Source: Chloranthus sessilifolius
Taxonomy: Eukaryota > Streptophyta > Magnoliopsida > Chloranthales > Chloranthaceae
Direction: 5' to 3'
Assembly: GCA_021018995.1 (NCBI GenBank)
Contig: CM037586.1
Location: 145,370,060-145,434,059, forward strand
DNA: 64,000 nt
The translations under genes were made by a program, and so were the position numbers. Below the pieces are notes generated by a model. The model was given only the letters and a program-made list of their open reading frames with translations, had not been told where the DNA came from and searched no databases. Positions 12,612-25,433 of the stretch are shown piece by piece. Positions within the stretch are counted from its first letter, which is position 1. Each line of letters starts with the position of its first letter.

Positions 12612-13504
12612 TACTTTCTTTGACACTTGAGTACGTGCTCTTCTCTTATAAGTACACAAATCCTTAAAGAATTTGGCATACTTAAGAACTTGTTTGATTG
12701 TTTCAAGCAATGGAAGATTTATTTTTACTTGCTTGAATGTTTCAAATATTTTCTCCATTTTTGATGAACCCTTCCCCATTCAAGATGGAGATGTCAAGCA
12801 CTCAGGGAATGGTGCCTTTGAGGTATGGGGAGTGGATTCAAGTTTTGGATTTTCTTCAGGTTCCAGTTGGATAGTTTCAGGAGACTCTCTTTTTTCTTTT
12901 CTCTAGCTCTTTGTCCTTTGCCGCTTCTTCCTTTTCAGATTCCACAGGAATTTTTACTTGATTATCGATCACTCGTCCACTTCTTAGCACAGTGGCAGCT
13001 TGCAACTGATGACTAGTCGATGGTCCTTCATTAGATTGTGCTTGACCACAAGGGTTGTTGATGGGTTGGCTTGGAAGCTTGCCTTCCTCCTTTTGACTCA
13101 TTTGATTAGTCTATTGACTCAAGTGGTCATTCATCATCTACTACATAGCTTGCATAGATTGTTATTGAAAAGCTTGCATGTTTCGCATAACTCTCTCTCC
13201 CAAATCAGAATCTTTCGAAGTGGTGGTATGAGATTGATTGAAATTCTGATTTTTTCGATACTCAGAATTTGGGTGATGATAATGAGAATTCTGTTGAAAG
13301 TTAGAATTATGTTGTGGACGAAAGCCCTATTGTCCACTTGATGTGTTAAATCTGTACTGCTGGTTCACTTGTCCAGTTTGGTTCGATCCTCCCCATCCTA
13401 AGTTAGGGTGATTTTTCATTCCGGATTGTAAGTGTTGGAGTGCACATTCTTGTCTTGTCGATGATATGACTGAGTCACATTCACCTGTTCTTGAGGAGTA
13501 AGTT
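12612..13504 (-). pseudogene. E1 gag C-terminal part, between solo LTR and E2
   Basis: Minus-strand remnants align with E2 20977-21950. They include the acidic, Glu/Lys-rich segment (13101-12877, ATVLRSGRVIDNQVKIPVE) and the Asn/Gln-rich tail (NLGWGGSNQTGQVNQQYRFN). The reading frame breaks several times. At 13500-13504 AAGTT is the left copy of the E2 target duplication, so gag is cut here and resumes at 25434. Confidence 0.75.
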
Positions 13505-15057
13505 TGATCGATTTTAAGTGTAACCCTTGCAAGTACACAAGATCTATTGTAGTATTGCAAGAACAAGGGTGTCGAACCCACAGGGAAACGTGAATTTTAA
13601 TTAATTCTTTCAGAGATTTAAAAACGTCCCCAAGGAAGTGCCAAGGGGCAGATTCAATTTACCAAAAATTTATCACACTTTTCCTAAATGCAAGAGAAAT
13701 AAATTAATCTAAACAATTAATTGCTGATGAATCTAAGAGCAGTATTTAAAGATGATCAAGGAATATGCTACCCCATATTTGTACCCCTTTTCTATCATTA
13801 AAACCCACAGTTTCATTAAAACCTCATTCACACCATTATTCATCTAGAAAAATGATTCGTAATAAAACGTGATCATCAATCCGGCATACCCTATCTAAAA
13901 ATAATAACTCAGCCTATCATTACGGTATGAGTCATATAAAAAGCATAGCATATCTCATGATGTTTAGATCACGACAGTAAATGCATAATCGCTCTACAGC
14001 CTAGATCAGCCTGCAGGTCCAGATCTAGCGATTACGGCCGTTGATACGCGCAATCAACGGTCATATCAAGCATTTAATATATTTTCAATAACACAAACTT
14101 TTAGCAAAATGATTCCATGATGACATAAATAGACTGTGGTATTAATCATAAAAAATTGCTACTTATCTGGGGATCGCATCTTCCCCGATCAACTGATTTA
14201 GCCGCTCATCTTTGGTGTATGATCTCCTTATTCATTCAAAGTCATTTCACTTTTCATTTCTTTCAAAAGATCTTTATTTATAATGCCTTTTCCTAAATAC
14301 AATCTATGCTTTCATGAATGTAAAAGAAAGACAATGCAAATCCTAAGTACAATCTACCCAGATGGAACCCTAGAAGAAGGAGAAGAGAAGACCCTTGAAA
14401 AGATACCCCAGAAGAGTCTAAAACCAAAAATAATAATAATGAATAATAAACCCCCCAAAAATTCTCCTCCCTCGAAGTGTTTGATTTGGCTTTAAATAAT
14501 AGCCAAGTCGCAGAAGTTCCCTGGCGCGAAAAGTCAGGGTCGATTAATCGACCCTATAGGGTCAATTAATCGACCCACCAAAAATCCCTAAAAATCTGCT
14601 TTAGAGAGTCAATTTCGTGTCAGACTACTGTTGCCCCTCGATTAATCGAGCAAAAGGGTCGATGCATCGACCTCCCAGATTTTCGTGAATTCTAGCCCAC
14701 TTTTTACATCAGACACTACTTCGATATTTCAGCCATATCTTTCTACTCCGAACTCGGATTGACATGCTTCTTGTGGCGTTGGAAAGCTGATGACGAGCTC
14801 TACAACGTTTATGTTTTAGAAATTTCCTGAATCTGGTGTCGTGAAGGTCCAAATTGAGCTGCAAGTCTCACTAAGTTCTCGATAACCTAAGGTTACAGTG
14901 TTTTGACATTATTTTCGGAATCTTGGGTTGTTTTCTGCACTTTGCTTGTATTTACCTGAAACACTTCAAATCTAGTAATTCTCATTAGATAGCTTTTATC
15001 GGATAGCCAAATATAGGTATTTAGGAGTGAAATATTATCATATTTCACTACTCATCA
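13505..15057 (-). repeat. E2 3' LTR
   Basis: 1553 bp, TGATCGATTTTAAGTG to CACTACTCATCA. It has GGTCGATTAATCGACC-type palindromes near 14539-14576, one 22-bp unit more than the 5' LTR, and a TCGATGCATCGA version near 14661. Confidence 0.93.
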
Positions 15058-17160
15058 CACCCCTAAACCTACACTTTGCTAATCCTCGAGTAAAGCAAAC
15101 TAAAGAAAATAAATACCACTTTCGTAGGGAACACGATTGCACTTAGCCTGTGCAATAAGCCTTTAAACCCCTAGGTGATCCCTAGTGGAGGAGTTGTGTC
15201 TCCTGAGGGTTTACAGTGAAGTTACCCACAAACTTCAAAAAATTTCAAACCATCTGCAAAATTGAGTTTTCAAAACATGATTTTTTATAACATATATATT
15301 ATTCAAAAACAAAAATATTAATTATTTCAATATGTGAATCATCAATCTTAAATATTAATGTCATGTCAATCATGCTAGTGTCCATTCAAATTAACCTAAT
15401 GCTCAAATTGTTAGATAACTCATTCATTCATGCCTAAACGTGAAGTGTGTGCATACCAAAACCAAGATTCATCCATCTCGGAACCAATTTAAACAGTAAA
15501 TCATCAGATCTCATGTGTCGACTCAATCCTCACTTTAGGTATACTCTCAAAATAAAATCACTTCGATGATGGGTAAGTTTTCGCACACATGTGAGAGATC
15601 AATTCAAAGCAGCAAAAAGGTCTCACATGATAAATGAAACATAATGTAATCAATGAACAAAATCAAATCTCATAAGAACAGATACTTATATATCCTAAGC
15701 ATGTCAAATCAAGTATCATAAGTATCACATATTTAATCTCCACAAGGCAGTTACCAATGCAAGATTGGATTATGAAGGTCTTTTGTAGGGTTGTAATGGG
15801 ACTCAGGAAAGGGTAAGAAAGAATTGGAAGTTGGGATTTAAAATTTCTGAAAAATTGGAAAAGAAACAAACTTCTGATTTTTCTCTTTTTTTTTTTTTTT
15901 TTTTTTTCTTTTCTAATTTCTCGCTATTTTTTTTTTCAATATTTTTCTTTCTTTTACTCTTTCTTCTTCTTTTGAATGTTATTTTCTTGAAGCACCTCAT
16001 ATTTTTCATTATTTTTCATAATTATCTTTTTCTTTTTCTCCCCCCTTTTTCTTTTATATTTTTGCCATACACTCTCTATAAACACCACAACTCAGTATCT
16101 CTCCACTTACTCTCTTTTCGTTCATTCTCATCCCTCGTTCCTAATTTCTCATAAATAAGAAGGCTAAAGCTGAATTTTTATAAATGGTGAAGGGGTAAAG
16201 GTTAACGTGGCTTATCAAAGAATGTATAAAGGTAAATTTTTTTCAATAGCCTCAAAGGGTTATTAGAAGGATAAATTTATATGAGGTGGGACATTTAAGC
16301 ACAAACGAGCTAAAGATGGCCTTCAATCATTTCCTCACAAGATGGTAACCTTGCCTATTTGTCTTGAGTAGATATACAGTATGTTCTAACACATTAATAT
16401 GAATTTGATTTCATGCAAAGTCACAAGTCAAAACAAAATGTATGAGATTATGTAAGAATAATTCGTATTCAAAGAAAACTCCGAGTTTATGTAAGCACTC
16501 ATCAAGGATGGGAAATTAGCTCTAAAGCTTACCGGGTTTAGTCTCCATTGAGAACCTAAGATTCAACGTTCAAAACAGTTCATCGATTTCTAAGTCTTAG
16601 CTTGGTATAAGTGCAAAAATTCTAAGCATGAATTTCAGAGTCATCCACAAATTATCACATTAAGCTTCATTATCCTAGATACAAGTAATCAAAATATGAC
16701 ATCAATATTCTCAAAATTAAATTCACATGCATCATCAACTAAAGTTTGAAAACTATTGCAAAGTAAATCATGTATGATTGTTCCAAATTAAAATTTTTTT
16801 TTTCTTTTTTATTTTATTTATTTATTTATTTATTTTTATTATATTTTTTTTTATATAAAAAAAAAATGACGCAAGATAGATAACCATACCTCCAAATCGG
16901 AAAATGACAATGTCCTCATTGTTTGAAATAAGTAGGCACTCCCAAACCTGTTGAAAAGTACCTCAATACAAAGATCAGGTGTAGAGAATATGCGCATCAA
17001 ATTATAACATGACTAAAAATAGATTGAAGGTAATGTGGCTACACTAATTTGAAAATTAAAAACAACCTAAACTAAACTAAAAACTAATATTCTAGAACTA
17101 AACATACGAAAAGAGAAATCCTAAATCCTCAATCCTAAACTAAACCTGAGTCCAACTCCT
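15058..17160 (-). other. E2 3' untranslated region with polypurine tract
   Basis: Minus-strand GGTTTAGGGGTG (15058-15069) next to the LTR is the plus-strand primer. The rest aligns with the E1 3' region. A long T run (15887-15908) and pyrimidine-rich stretch make spurious frames of Phe/Leu or Lys/Arg only. An A/T-rich TTTA repeat lies near 16797-16866. No gene. Confidence 0.7.
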
Positions 17161-17365
17161 TTAATCATTGGTAGGCGGGCCCATCCACCTTGGTTCACTT
17201 AAATTGATGTTCTTCGACACAGGGAGCAATTTCTCCCAGAGTTCGAGCAAAAATTGATGAGTCACCGCCGATGGTATGGATGGAGGCGTGGAGGCAGAAT
17301 CCCATCAATTATCTTGATATCAGTAGTGATGCTCGGTGTAGGAGATTTGGAACGATTCTAACAAA
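17161..17365 (-). pseudogene. E2 remnant of the additional 3' reading frame (C-terminus only)
   Basis: The minus-strand frame ending at the TAA of 17161-17163 closes with EPRWMGPPTND, at the same place and with a similar ending to the E1 additional frame (PTQGMAANDD). Immediately upstream the sequence is integrase C-terminus, so about 2 kb present in E1 is missing. This looks like a deletion that fused the frame's end to the pol end. Homology is weak and inferred mainly from position. Confidence 0.4.
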
Positions 17366-18901
17366 AACTGGGTCACTAAGGTGCGTCACTTCAATCTTAA
17401 ACTGGGTGGTTGGCTCAAACATTGGTTTAAGACGTTGCTCATTGACTTTGAAAACTTAATTGTCCTTGAGACTGCGGATCTCAATCGCATCATGCGCACT
17501 AATAGAAACAACCTGAAACGGGCCTTCCCATCTAGATTTCAGTTTTCCCGGGTGGAGCTTGAGTATGAAATTAAACAGCCAAACCTTTTCCCCAATGTGG
17601 AACTCTTTCCGAGAAATTGACTCATCATGCAGCTTCTTGTACCTTTCTTTGTACAACTTGGAGTTTTCATACGCATCATAGCGTAGCTCTTCCAATTCAC
17701 TCAGCTGTAGCCTTTGATCTGATCCTGCCGCTTGCATATCAAAGTTAAATCTTTTGATAGCCCAAAATGCTTTATGCTCCAATTCAACAGGAAGATGTCA
17801 TGCTTTCCCGTAGACAAGCCTGAACGGAGACATTCTAATTGGTGTCTTGAAGGCGGAACGAAAAGCCCAAAGAGCATCAGATAGCCGGTTAGACCAATCT
17901 CTTATATCCGGTCGCACCGTCTTTTTGAGAATTCATTTAACCTCTTGGTTCATCACTTCCACCTGACCACTAGTTTGCGGGTGATACGGTGTTGCCACCT
18001 TGTGGGTAACGTCGTATTTCTTCATTAAAGTAGCAAAATGGCGGTTACAGGAGTGCGAACCGCCATCACTAATGATCGCCCGTGGAAACCCGAATCTGTT
18101 AAAGACATTTTTCCTCAGAAATTTGACCATGACCTTGTGATCATTCGATCGGGTTGCCACAGCTTCTATCCATTTGGAGACATAATCAACAGCCACAAGA
18201 ATATATGAATACCCGAAAGATGGGGGAAAAGGACCCATGAAGTCAATCCCCCAAACATAAAAAATTTCAACAATTAAAATCGAATTAAGGGGCATCATAT
18301 TTCGTCGTGAAATATTTCCCAGCTGTTGACATTGTTGGCATTCTTTGCAAAATTGAGCGGCGTCACGAAAGATGGAGGGCCAATAGAATCCGCTTTGAAG
18401 GATTTTTTGTGCGGTCTTCTGTCCTCTGAAATGGCCTCCACAGGCTCTAGCATGACAAAAATTGATGATGCTTAGTTGCTCTACTTCAGGCACACATCTC
18501 CTAATGATTTGATCTAAGCAGAATTTGAACCAATATGGTTCATCCCATAAATAGTATTTTATCTGGGAGAAAAAGAGATGCTTGCCATTCTTACCCCATT
18601 CAGTAGGGATTCTGCCAGTGACCAGATAATTCACGACGTTGGCAAACCACGGAACTTTTGTTCCTATTACATCAATTGCCATTAATTGTTCATCCAGAAA
18701 AGTGTCACGGATAGTCTCAGGCATAGATGATTCTTCAGGCAAAATTCTTGACAAATGATCGGCGACAACATTTTCGACCCCTTTTTTATCCTTGATCTCA
18801 AAGTTGAACTCCTGGAGAAGCAAGATCCAACGGATCAACCTCGATTTCGTGTCCTTCTTTGCTAACAGATATTTCAATGCAGAGTGGTCTGAAAAGACCA
18901 C
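17366..18901 (-). pseudogene. E2 RNase H end and integrase
   Basis: Long open pieces 18901-17933 (322 aa) and 17782-17456 (108 aa) on the minus strand. In order: [19 protein letters not shown] (RNase H end), [19 protein letters not shown], the zinc finger ([12 protein letters not shown] ... CKECQQC), the catalytic core with [30 protein letters not shown] and [18 protein letters not shown] (Asp, Asp, Glu all present), then the C-terminal module KVWLFNFILKLHPGKLKSRW and EGPF. A stop at 17930-17932 region and a frame change near 17800 break it. The catalytic residues are intact. Confidence 0.88.
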
Positions 18902-20270
18902 TATTTTTTATCCAAGCAAATAGGAACGGAATTTATCCAGAGCATACACCACAGCTAATAATTCTTTCTCGGTGGTGGTGTAATTGAGTTGTGCATCAAT
19001 CAATGTCTTGCTAGCATAGTAAATTACGTGAGGTAATTTATTCACCCTTTGCCCTAAGACAGCTCTGATCGCGTAATCAGATGCATCACACATGAGTTCG
19101 AATGGCAAAGAATAATCCGGTGGTTGGATTATCGGTGCATTTGATAAGAGCTCACGTAATTTCATAAATGCTTTCATGCAATCCTCATCGAAGTCAAAAG
19201 GAATAGCTTTGCCAAGCAGGGTGCACAATGGTTTAGCCACCTTGCTAAAATCTTTGATGAATCTTCTATAAAATCCTACATGACCCAAAAATGATCGAAT
19301 TTGTTGAACACTCTTTGGTGGGGGCAAATTAGCAATTAGGTCGACTTTGGCCTTATCAACTTCTATTCCTTTCTTTGAAACTATATGCCCCAACACAATT
19401 CCTTGTTGAACCATAAAATGACTCTTCTCCCAGTTAAGAACAAGTTTGGAGTTCACACAACGTTGCAACACTTGTGCAAGATGATTCAAACACGAACCAA
19501 ATGTTTTCCCAAAAACTGAGAAGTCGTCCATAAAGACTTCGATGCATTTGCCGATCATATCCGAAAATATGGCTAACATACATCATTGAAATGTGGCCGG
19601 AGCATTACATAGGCCAAATGGCATTCTGCGATATGCAAGCGTACCATAGGGACACGTGAATGTTGTCTTCTCTTAATCAGGTGGAAAAATAGGCACTTGA
19701 TGTATCCCGAATAACCATCAAGAAAGCAATAAAACTCTTGCCCTGCTAACTTCTCAAGAATTTGATCAATGAACGGAAGAGGAAAATAGTCCTTTCTGGT
19801 AGCTGTGTTCAATTTTCTGTAATTAATGCACACACGCCACCCAGTGGTTTCACGAGTGGGCACCAATTCTCCTTCAGCAGTTTCTTTCACAGTGATTCCA
19901 GACTTTTTCGGAACGATTTGAACTGGACTGACCCATGGACTATCGGAGATTGGATAGATGATTCCAGCATCGAGTAATTTAATGATTTCCTTTAAAACGA
20001 CTTCTTGCATGTTCAGATTAAGTCGTCTTTGCGGTTCTCTCGACGGTTTACTATCATCTTCCAAATGTATTTTGTGCATACATACCGATGGGTCAATCCC
20101 TCTAAGATCAGCTAGGGTCCATCCAATGGCTTTTTTATTTTCCTTCAGCACTTTCAGCAAATCATTCTCTTGTTCTTTCGACAATGTAGATGAAATTATT
20201 ACCGGAAGCATTTCATGAGGTCCCAGAAAAGCATATTTGAGGGACTCAGGCAATTGTTTCAATTCCATAG
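18902..20270 (-). pseudogene. E2 reverse transcriptase and RNase H
   Basis: Pieces 19579-18908 and the C-terminal half of 20976-19573 on the minus strand. RT shows EIIKLLDAGIIYPISDSPW, WRVCINYRKLNTATRKDYF, CFLDGYSGY and the active-site box EVFMDDFSVFGKTF. RNase H follows with ELMCDASDYAIRAVLGQR (the Asp motif intact) and TTEKELLAVVYALDKFRSYL. One frameshift near 19690-19710, just after FLDGYSGY, and a stop at 18908-18910 are the main lesions. Confidence 0.88.
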
Positions 20271-21480
20271 TTGATGGCTGCTCAATTGATGGAGTCAGCA
20301 TATCTTTTACCTCAATAGGCAATGGTTCGACCTTAGTCACAACTTCACATAAGTTATCATCTTGACATAATGAACTCGACTTCGTCTCTTCGGACTGCTT
20401 CCTTTCAGAGCCTTTTTCTTCATAGATGGCTAACAAAGTAATTTCAAATTCTTCTTTGGTGAGCATTGATGGTAATGCTTCATCCATCACTTCGTCCATC
20501 TGATCGATATAAAAACATTCGACCTCATCCTCATTAGGGAAATGGTTCATCGCATGGAATATGTTCAATCTAACCTTCATGTTCCCAAAAGAAACGTCCA
20601 TGACTCCCGTGCGACAATTAATACAAGCATTTACAGTGGCGAGAAACGGACGTCCAAGGATGATGGGGACTTGATTAATTGATTTAACAGGTGGTTCCAT
20701 GTCTAAAACAATGAAGTCCACTAGAAAGACAAACTTGTCTATTCCAACCAAAACATCCTCGATAATACCCCTAGGTCTTCTTTCTGACCTATCAGCCAGT
20801 TGGAGTGTGACCATCGTGGGTTTCAATCCACCCAATCCGAGTTTCTCGTATATTGAGTATGGGATTAGATTAACACTTGCTCTCAAATCCAGTAACGCTT
20901 TTCCAATCTGTTGTCCACCAATGACACATGGAATAGTTGGGACTCCAGGATCCTTGAGTTTCTGTGGGGCTTCCAATTACAATATCGAACTAACTTGATT
21001 TGTCAGGAACACTTTCTTTGAAACATGAGTACGCGCCTTTCTCTTACGAGTGCACAAATCTTTAAAAAACTTTGCATACTCAGGAACTTGTTTGATTGTC
21101 TCAAGTAATGGAAGATTTATCTTTACTTGTTTGAATGTTTCAAAGATTTCTTCCATTTTTGCAGGTCCCTTTCCCATTCTGGATGGAGGAGTTAGGCATT
21201 CAGGGAATGGTGCCTTTGGGACATAAGGTGCAGATTCAAGTTCCGGTTCATTTTCACATCCTTGTTGGACATTTGAGGGAGACACTTCCTCTACTTTTAT
21301 TTCTTTTCCCTTCTCTCTTCCTTGCTCTTTCTCTTTCTCTTTTCCTTTTTCTTTTCTTTTCTCTGACTCTTTCTCTTTTGCTGTTTCTCTTTCTTCATCA
21401 GCTTCCACAGGCATTTCCACTTGATTATCAACCACTCTTCCGCTTCTCAGCACCGTAACAGCTTTCAACTATTGACTATT
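20271..21480 (-). pseudogene. E2 protease and acidic/basic linker
   Basis: Reading 21468-20977 and 20976-20271 on the minus strand. The linker is a Lys/Glu-rich coiled stretch (EADEERETAKEKESEKRKEK). The protease has CVIGGQQIGKALLDLRASVN (active site DLRAS rather than DLGAS), IIEDVLVGIDKFVFLVDFIV and IILGRPFLATVNACINC. The two frames meet at 20976/20977, where a stop separates them. Confidence 0.82.
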
Positions 21481-22947
21481 CAATGGTCCTTCATCATGTG
21501 GTGCTTGGCCTCGAGGATTGTTGATGGGTTGGCTGGGAAGCCTACCTTCCTCTCGTTGACTCAGTTGATTGGTCAATTGACTGACTTGATCCATTATCAT
21601 TTGTTAAAAAGATTGCATGCTTCTCATTACCTTTTCTTCTAAATCAGAATCTTTCGAAGTACTAGGATGCGATTGATTAAGATTTTGATTAAAATTCTAA
21701 TTTTTTTTGTACTCAGAATTTGGATGATAATACGGAGCATTCTACTGGAGATTGAAATTCTGATGGAAATTAGAATTCTGTTGTGGACAAAAATTCTGCT
21801 GTCCATTCATTATGTTGGATCTGAACTGCTGATTCACCTGACCAGTTTAGTTCGATCCACCCCATCCTAAGTTGGGGTGATTTTTCCATTCCGGATTGTA
21901 GGTATTGGAGTACATGTTTCTACCCTGCCGCTGATAAGATTGAGGCACATTGACCTACTCTTGAGGAGTAGGCTCATCAGGGAAGAATGATAATGTAGTA
22001 GGACACTCGTTAGCCATGTGACCTGGGTGGTCACAAATTGAACACACAGTGGGGGTGACAGGAGTTTTAGCTTGCTTGGTCGCAGCTAACAACATGTTCA
22101 TTTGCTTGGACAACATATCAACTTTTGTTGATAGCTCAGAGGTATTATTATTGACATCATACAATCTGTCTTTTGTTAACAGATGAGATTTAGGTGCCAA
22201 ATCCAAGTTGGTTCGCCCCAATGTCTCACTTTGTATCGAAGTTTGGTATAACTTCTCAAACAATGCCCACAATTCGTCAGCTTCTTTTGTGGCACATGAT
22301 CCACCACACGATGCATCAACCATGCGTCTCTCTTCAGGAATCAGTCCATTGTAAAAACTCTGGACCTGTTGCCACCTTGGAACTTGATGATTGGGGCAAC
22401 TTTTGATCAATTCCTTAAAACGTTCCCAACATTCATGGAATGTTTCTGTAGGTTGTTGGGAAAAGAATTGAATCTTCTGACGCAACTCAATGGCTTTAGT
22501 CATTAGAAAATATTTTTTAAGGAACTGACGATGTAGCTCTGCCCAACTCTGGATAGATTGTGGTTCTAAGGAATAGAACCACGTTTTTGCCTTATCTCTT
22601 AAAGATAAAGGAAAGAGTCAGAGCTTAGCTATCTCATCAGTGACATTGTGGACTCTGAACATTTTGCAGACCCCAGTGAATTCATTTAGATGAACGTGCG
22701 GATTTTCATTGGCCAAACCATGGAAAATCGGTAACATTTAAATCATTGCTGATTTGAATTCATAGTGGTTCCCTGGAATAGGGGCATGCATGATACATTC
22801 CTGATCCTCATAAAAACTAGGATCATTATAATACTCCAATGTTCTAGGGCTCTCATCAAAATTATTATTCCTATTATTTCCATTATTTCCATTATTGACG
22901 TTCCCATTCTTGTTATTCTCATTTCTCTCTTGCCTTTGATCTGTCAT
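21481..22947 (-). pseudogene. E2 gag
   Basis: Start ATG at 22947 (MTDQRQERNENNKNG) fits the usual Athila gag start, in an Asn-rich N-terminus. Then come APIPGNHYEFKSAMI, a stop where E1 reads SAMIQILSIFNGL, a second stop near 22620, and the gag core (22503-21955) with FFSQQPTETFHECWERFKEL, FYNGLIPEERRMVDASCG, ending in the zinc knuckle CSICDHPGHMANEC (CX2CX4HX4C). Gag packages the RNA and forms the particle. Two or three point stops are the only clear damage. Confidence 0.85.
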
Positions 22948-23906
22948 GGCTTCAGTATGATGATACTGATTCCTCTGGATTCTACGATTCTCTTTACAAG
23001 ATCTTTCGATCTCAAGATTAAACGGTTGCAGATGTGGGTGATGAGATCGAGTAAAACTCATGCACCAACACTCACAACAAGGATTGATGAATCCACAACA
23101 AACCCACAAAATTTAGTTTCAATCGATTGAAGCAAGCACACACAAATTTTTAAACAAATGACTTTATCAGTCAATCTATTGAAAAATTATTCTCAATCGA
23201 TTGAGGTTCAAAGAGTCAAAGCAAGTCAACACAGATTTTGCAGCTAAGATGGCAAACAACAGAGCTCTTGTCAATCGATTGACAGAGGAATGTCAATCGA
23301 TTGAAAGAAACCTGGGAATTCACAGAGAATGATATCCCAGTCTCAATCGAAAAGAAGAGAAATTATTTTTTTTAATTTTTTTAAAATTTTATATTGTAAA
23401 ATTAAATTAAAATTCGAATTAAATTTTTATTTTTTTTTTTAAAATTTGAATTTCAAAAATAAAAATTAAATTCAAAAATTAAAATTTAAAATTTAAATTT
23501 CAAAATTAAAATTAAAAAAAAAATTCAAATTTTAAAACCTAAAGGCAATCCTACAAAATCCTATACAATCTTACCTAAAAGAAAAAAAGAAGGGAGAGAA
23601 TAAAAAGATTCCTACAAATCCTAAAACAAGTAGTCCTATAAAAATTAATAACTAGATTTTAGGAAATCCTACAAGATATTTTCTAAAAGAGGAAGATAAG
23701 GAAAAAGAAACTCCTACAAAATCTAAATTAAGAAGTCCTAAAAACCTCTACTTCCTAAAAGAACTCCACAAAATCTTACTAAAGAGAAGAAAAATAAGAG
23801 AAAGAAGATTTTGCAAATCAAAAATCTAAAAAAAATTATTAAATTTTTTTTTTTTTTTTACTACTCACAACTGATATCTTCCCAAATTAATCAAAATTTC
23901 GCCGAT
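22948..23906 (-). other. E2 5' leader
   Basis: Between primer site and gag. Palindromes TCAATCGATTGA at about 23118, 23170-23203 and 23270-23303, then a strongly A/T-rich stretch (23350-23540) of AAATTT and AATTTA words, then a purine-rich block. No gene. Confidence 0.6.
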
Positions 23907-23925
23907 TTCCCTGGCAACGGCGTAA
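23907..23925 (-). promoter_or_regulatory. E2 primer-binding site (tRNA-Asp type)
   Basis: Minus strand TTACGCCGTTGCCAGGGAA, six bases from the LTR. The Athila primer site is complementary to the 3' end of tRNA-Asp and normally reads close to TGGCGCCGTTGCCGGGGA, with a few mismatches here. Confidence 0.75.
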
Positions 23926-23931
23926 AAAACT

Positions 23932-25433
23932 TGATCGATTTTAAGTGTAACCCTTGCAAGTGCACAAGATCTATTGTAGTATGGCAAGAACAAGGGTGTC
24001 GAACCCACAGGAAAATGTAAATTTTAATTAATTCTTTCAGAGATTTAAAAACGTCTCCAAGGAAGTACCAAGGGGCAGATTCAATTTACTAAAAATTTAT
24101 CACACTTTTCCTAAATGCAAGAGAAATAAATTAATCTAAACAACTAATTGCTGATGAATCTAAGAACAGTATTTAAAGATGATCAAGGAATATGCTACTC
24201 CAGATTTGTACCCCTTTTCTATCATTAAAACCCACAGTTTTATTAAAACCTCATTCACACTATCATTCCTCTAGAAAAATGATTCGTAATAAAACATGAT
24301 CATCAATCCGGCATACCCTATCTAAAAATAATGACTCAGCCTATTATTACGGTATGAGTCATATAAAAAGCATAGCATATCTCATGATGTTTAGATCACG
24401 ACAGTAAATGCATAATCGCTTTACAGCCTAGATCAGCCTGCAGGTCCAGATCTAGCGATTACGGCCGTTGATACACGCAATCAACGGTCATAACAAGGAT
24501 TCAATATATTTTCAATAACACAAACTTTTACCAAAACGATTCCATGATGACATAAATAGGCTGTGGTATTAATCATAAAAAATTGCTACTTATCTGGGAA
24601 TCGCATCTTCCCCGATTAACTGATTTAGCCGCTCGTCTTTGGTGTATGATCTCCTTGTTCATTCAAAGCCATTCCACTTTTTATTTCTTCCAAAAGATCT
24701 TTATTTATAATGCCTTTTCCTAAATACAATCTATGCTTTCATGAATGTAAAAGAAAGACAATGCAAATCCTAAGTACAATCTACCCAGATGGAACCCTAG
24801 AAGAAGGAGAAGAGAAGACCCTTGAAAAGATACCCCAGAAGAGTCTAAAACCAAAAATAATAATAATGAATAATAGATCCCCCAAAAATTCTCCTCCCTC
24901 AAAGTGTTTGATTTGGCGTTAAATAATAGCCAAGTCGCAGAAGTTCCCTGGCGCGAAAAGTCAGGGTCGATTCATCGACCCACCAAAAATACCTAAAAAT
25001 ATGCTTTAGAGAGTCAATTCTGTGTCAGACTACTGTTGCCCCCCAATTAATTGAGCAAAAGGGTCGATGCATCGACCTCCCAAATTTTCGTGAATTCCAG
25101 CCCACTTTTTGCATCAGATACTTCGAACTCGGATTGATTTGATGCTTGCGGCGTTGGAAAGCTGACGACGAACTCTACAACATTTATGTTTTAGCAATTT
25201 CCTGAATCTAACGTCTTGAAGGTCCAAATTGAGCTGCAAGTCCCACTAAGTTCTCGATGACCCAAGGTTGCAGTGTTTTGACATTATTTTCAGAATTCTT
25301 GGACTGTTTTCTGTACTTGGCTTGTATTTACCTGAAACACTTCAAATCTAGTAATTCTCATTAGATAGCCTTCATCGGATAGCCAAATGTAGGTATTTAA
25401 GGGTAAAATATTATCATATTTCACTACTCATCA
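23932..25433 (-). repeat. E2 5' LTR
   Basis: 1502 bp, near-identical to 13505-15057. It differs by the loss of one 22-bp palindrome unit near 24965 and a shorter stretch near 25110. On the minus strand a TATA-like GCTTTTTATATGAC lies near 24357-24370. Right end CTCATCA is followed by the duplication AAGTT. Confidence 0.93.

Larger units (their letters stand above)
13505..25433 (-). mobile_element. E2: nearly complete Athila-type retrotransposon inserted in E1 gag
   Basis: Complete structure: LTRs 13505-15057 and 23932-25433, both TG...CA, flanked by a perfect 5-bp duplication AAGTT (13500-13504 and 25434-25438). On the minus strand the order is 5' LTR, tRNA-Asp-like primer site, AT-rich leader, gag, protease, RT/RNase H, integrase, 3' untranslated region and polypurine tract. 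Coding frames are much longer than in E1, with only a few stops and frameshifts, and the LTRs are very similar, so E2 is younger than E1. Compared with E1 it lacks most of the additional 3' reading frame. Confidence 0.93.

Noticed and set aside
11406..12616. 5-bp target duplication of the inverted solo LTR
   Set aside because: Flanks AACAT and TACTT do not match in any 5-bp register.
15831..16154. 107-codon plus-strand frame rich in Phe and Leu
   Set aside because: Caused by a T run and pyrimidine-rich tract in the E2 3' region; low complexity with no conservation.
21135..21458. Plus-strand frame over the E2 linker
   Set aside because: Antisense shadow of the Lys/Glu-rich minus-strand gag-protease linker.
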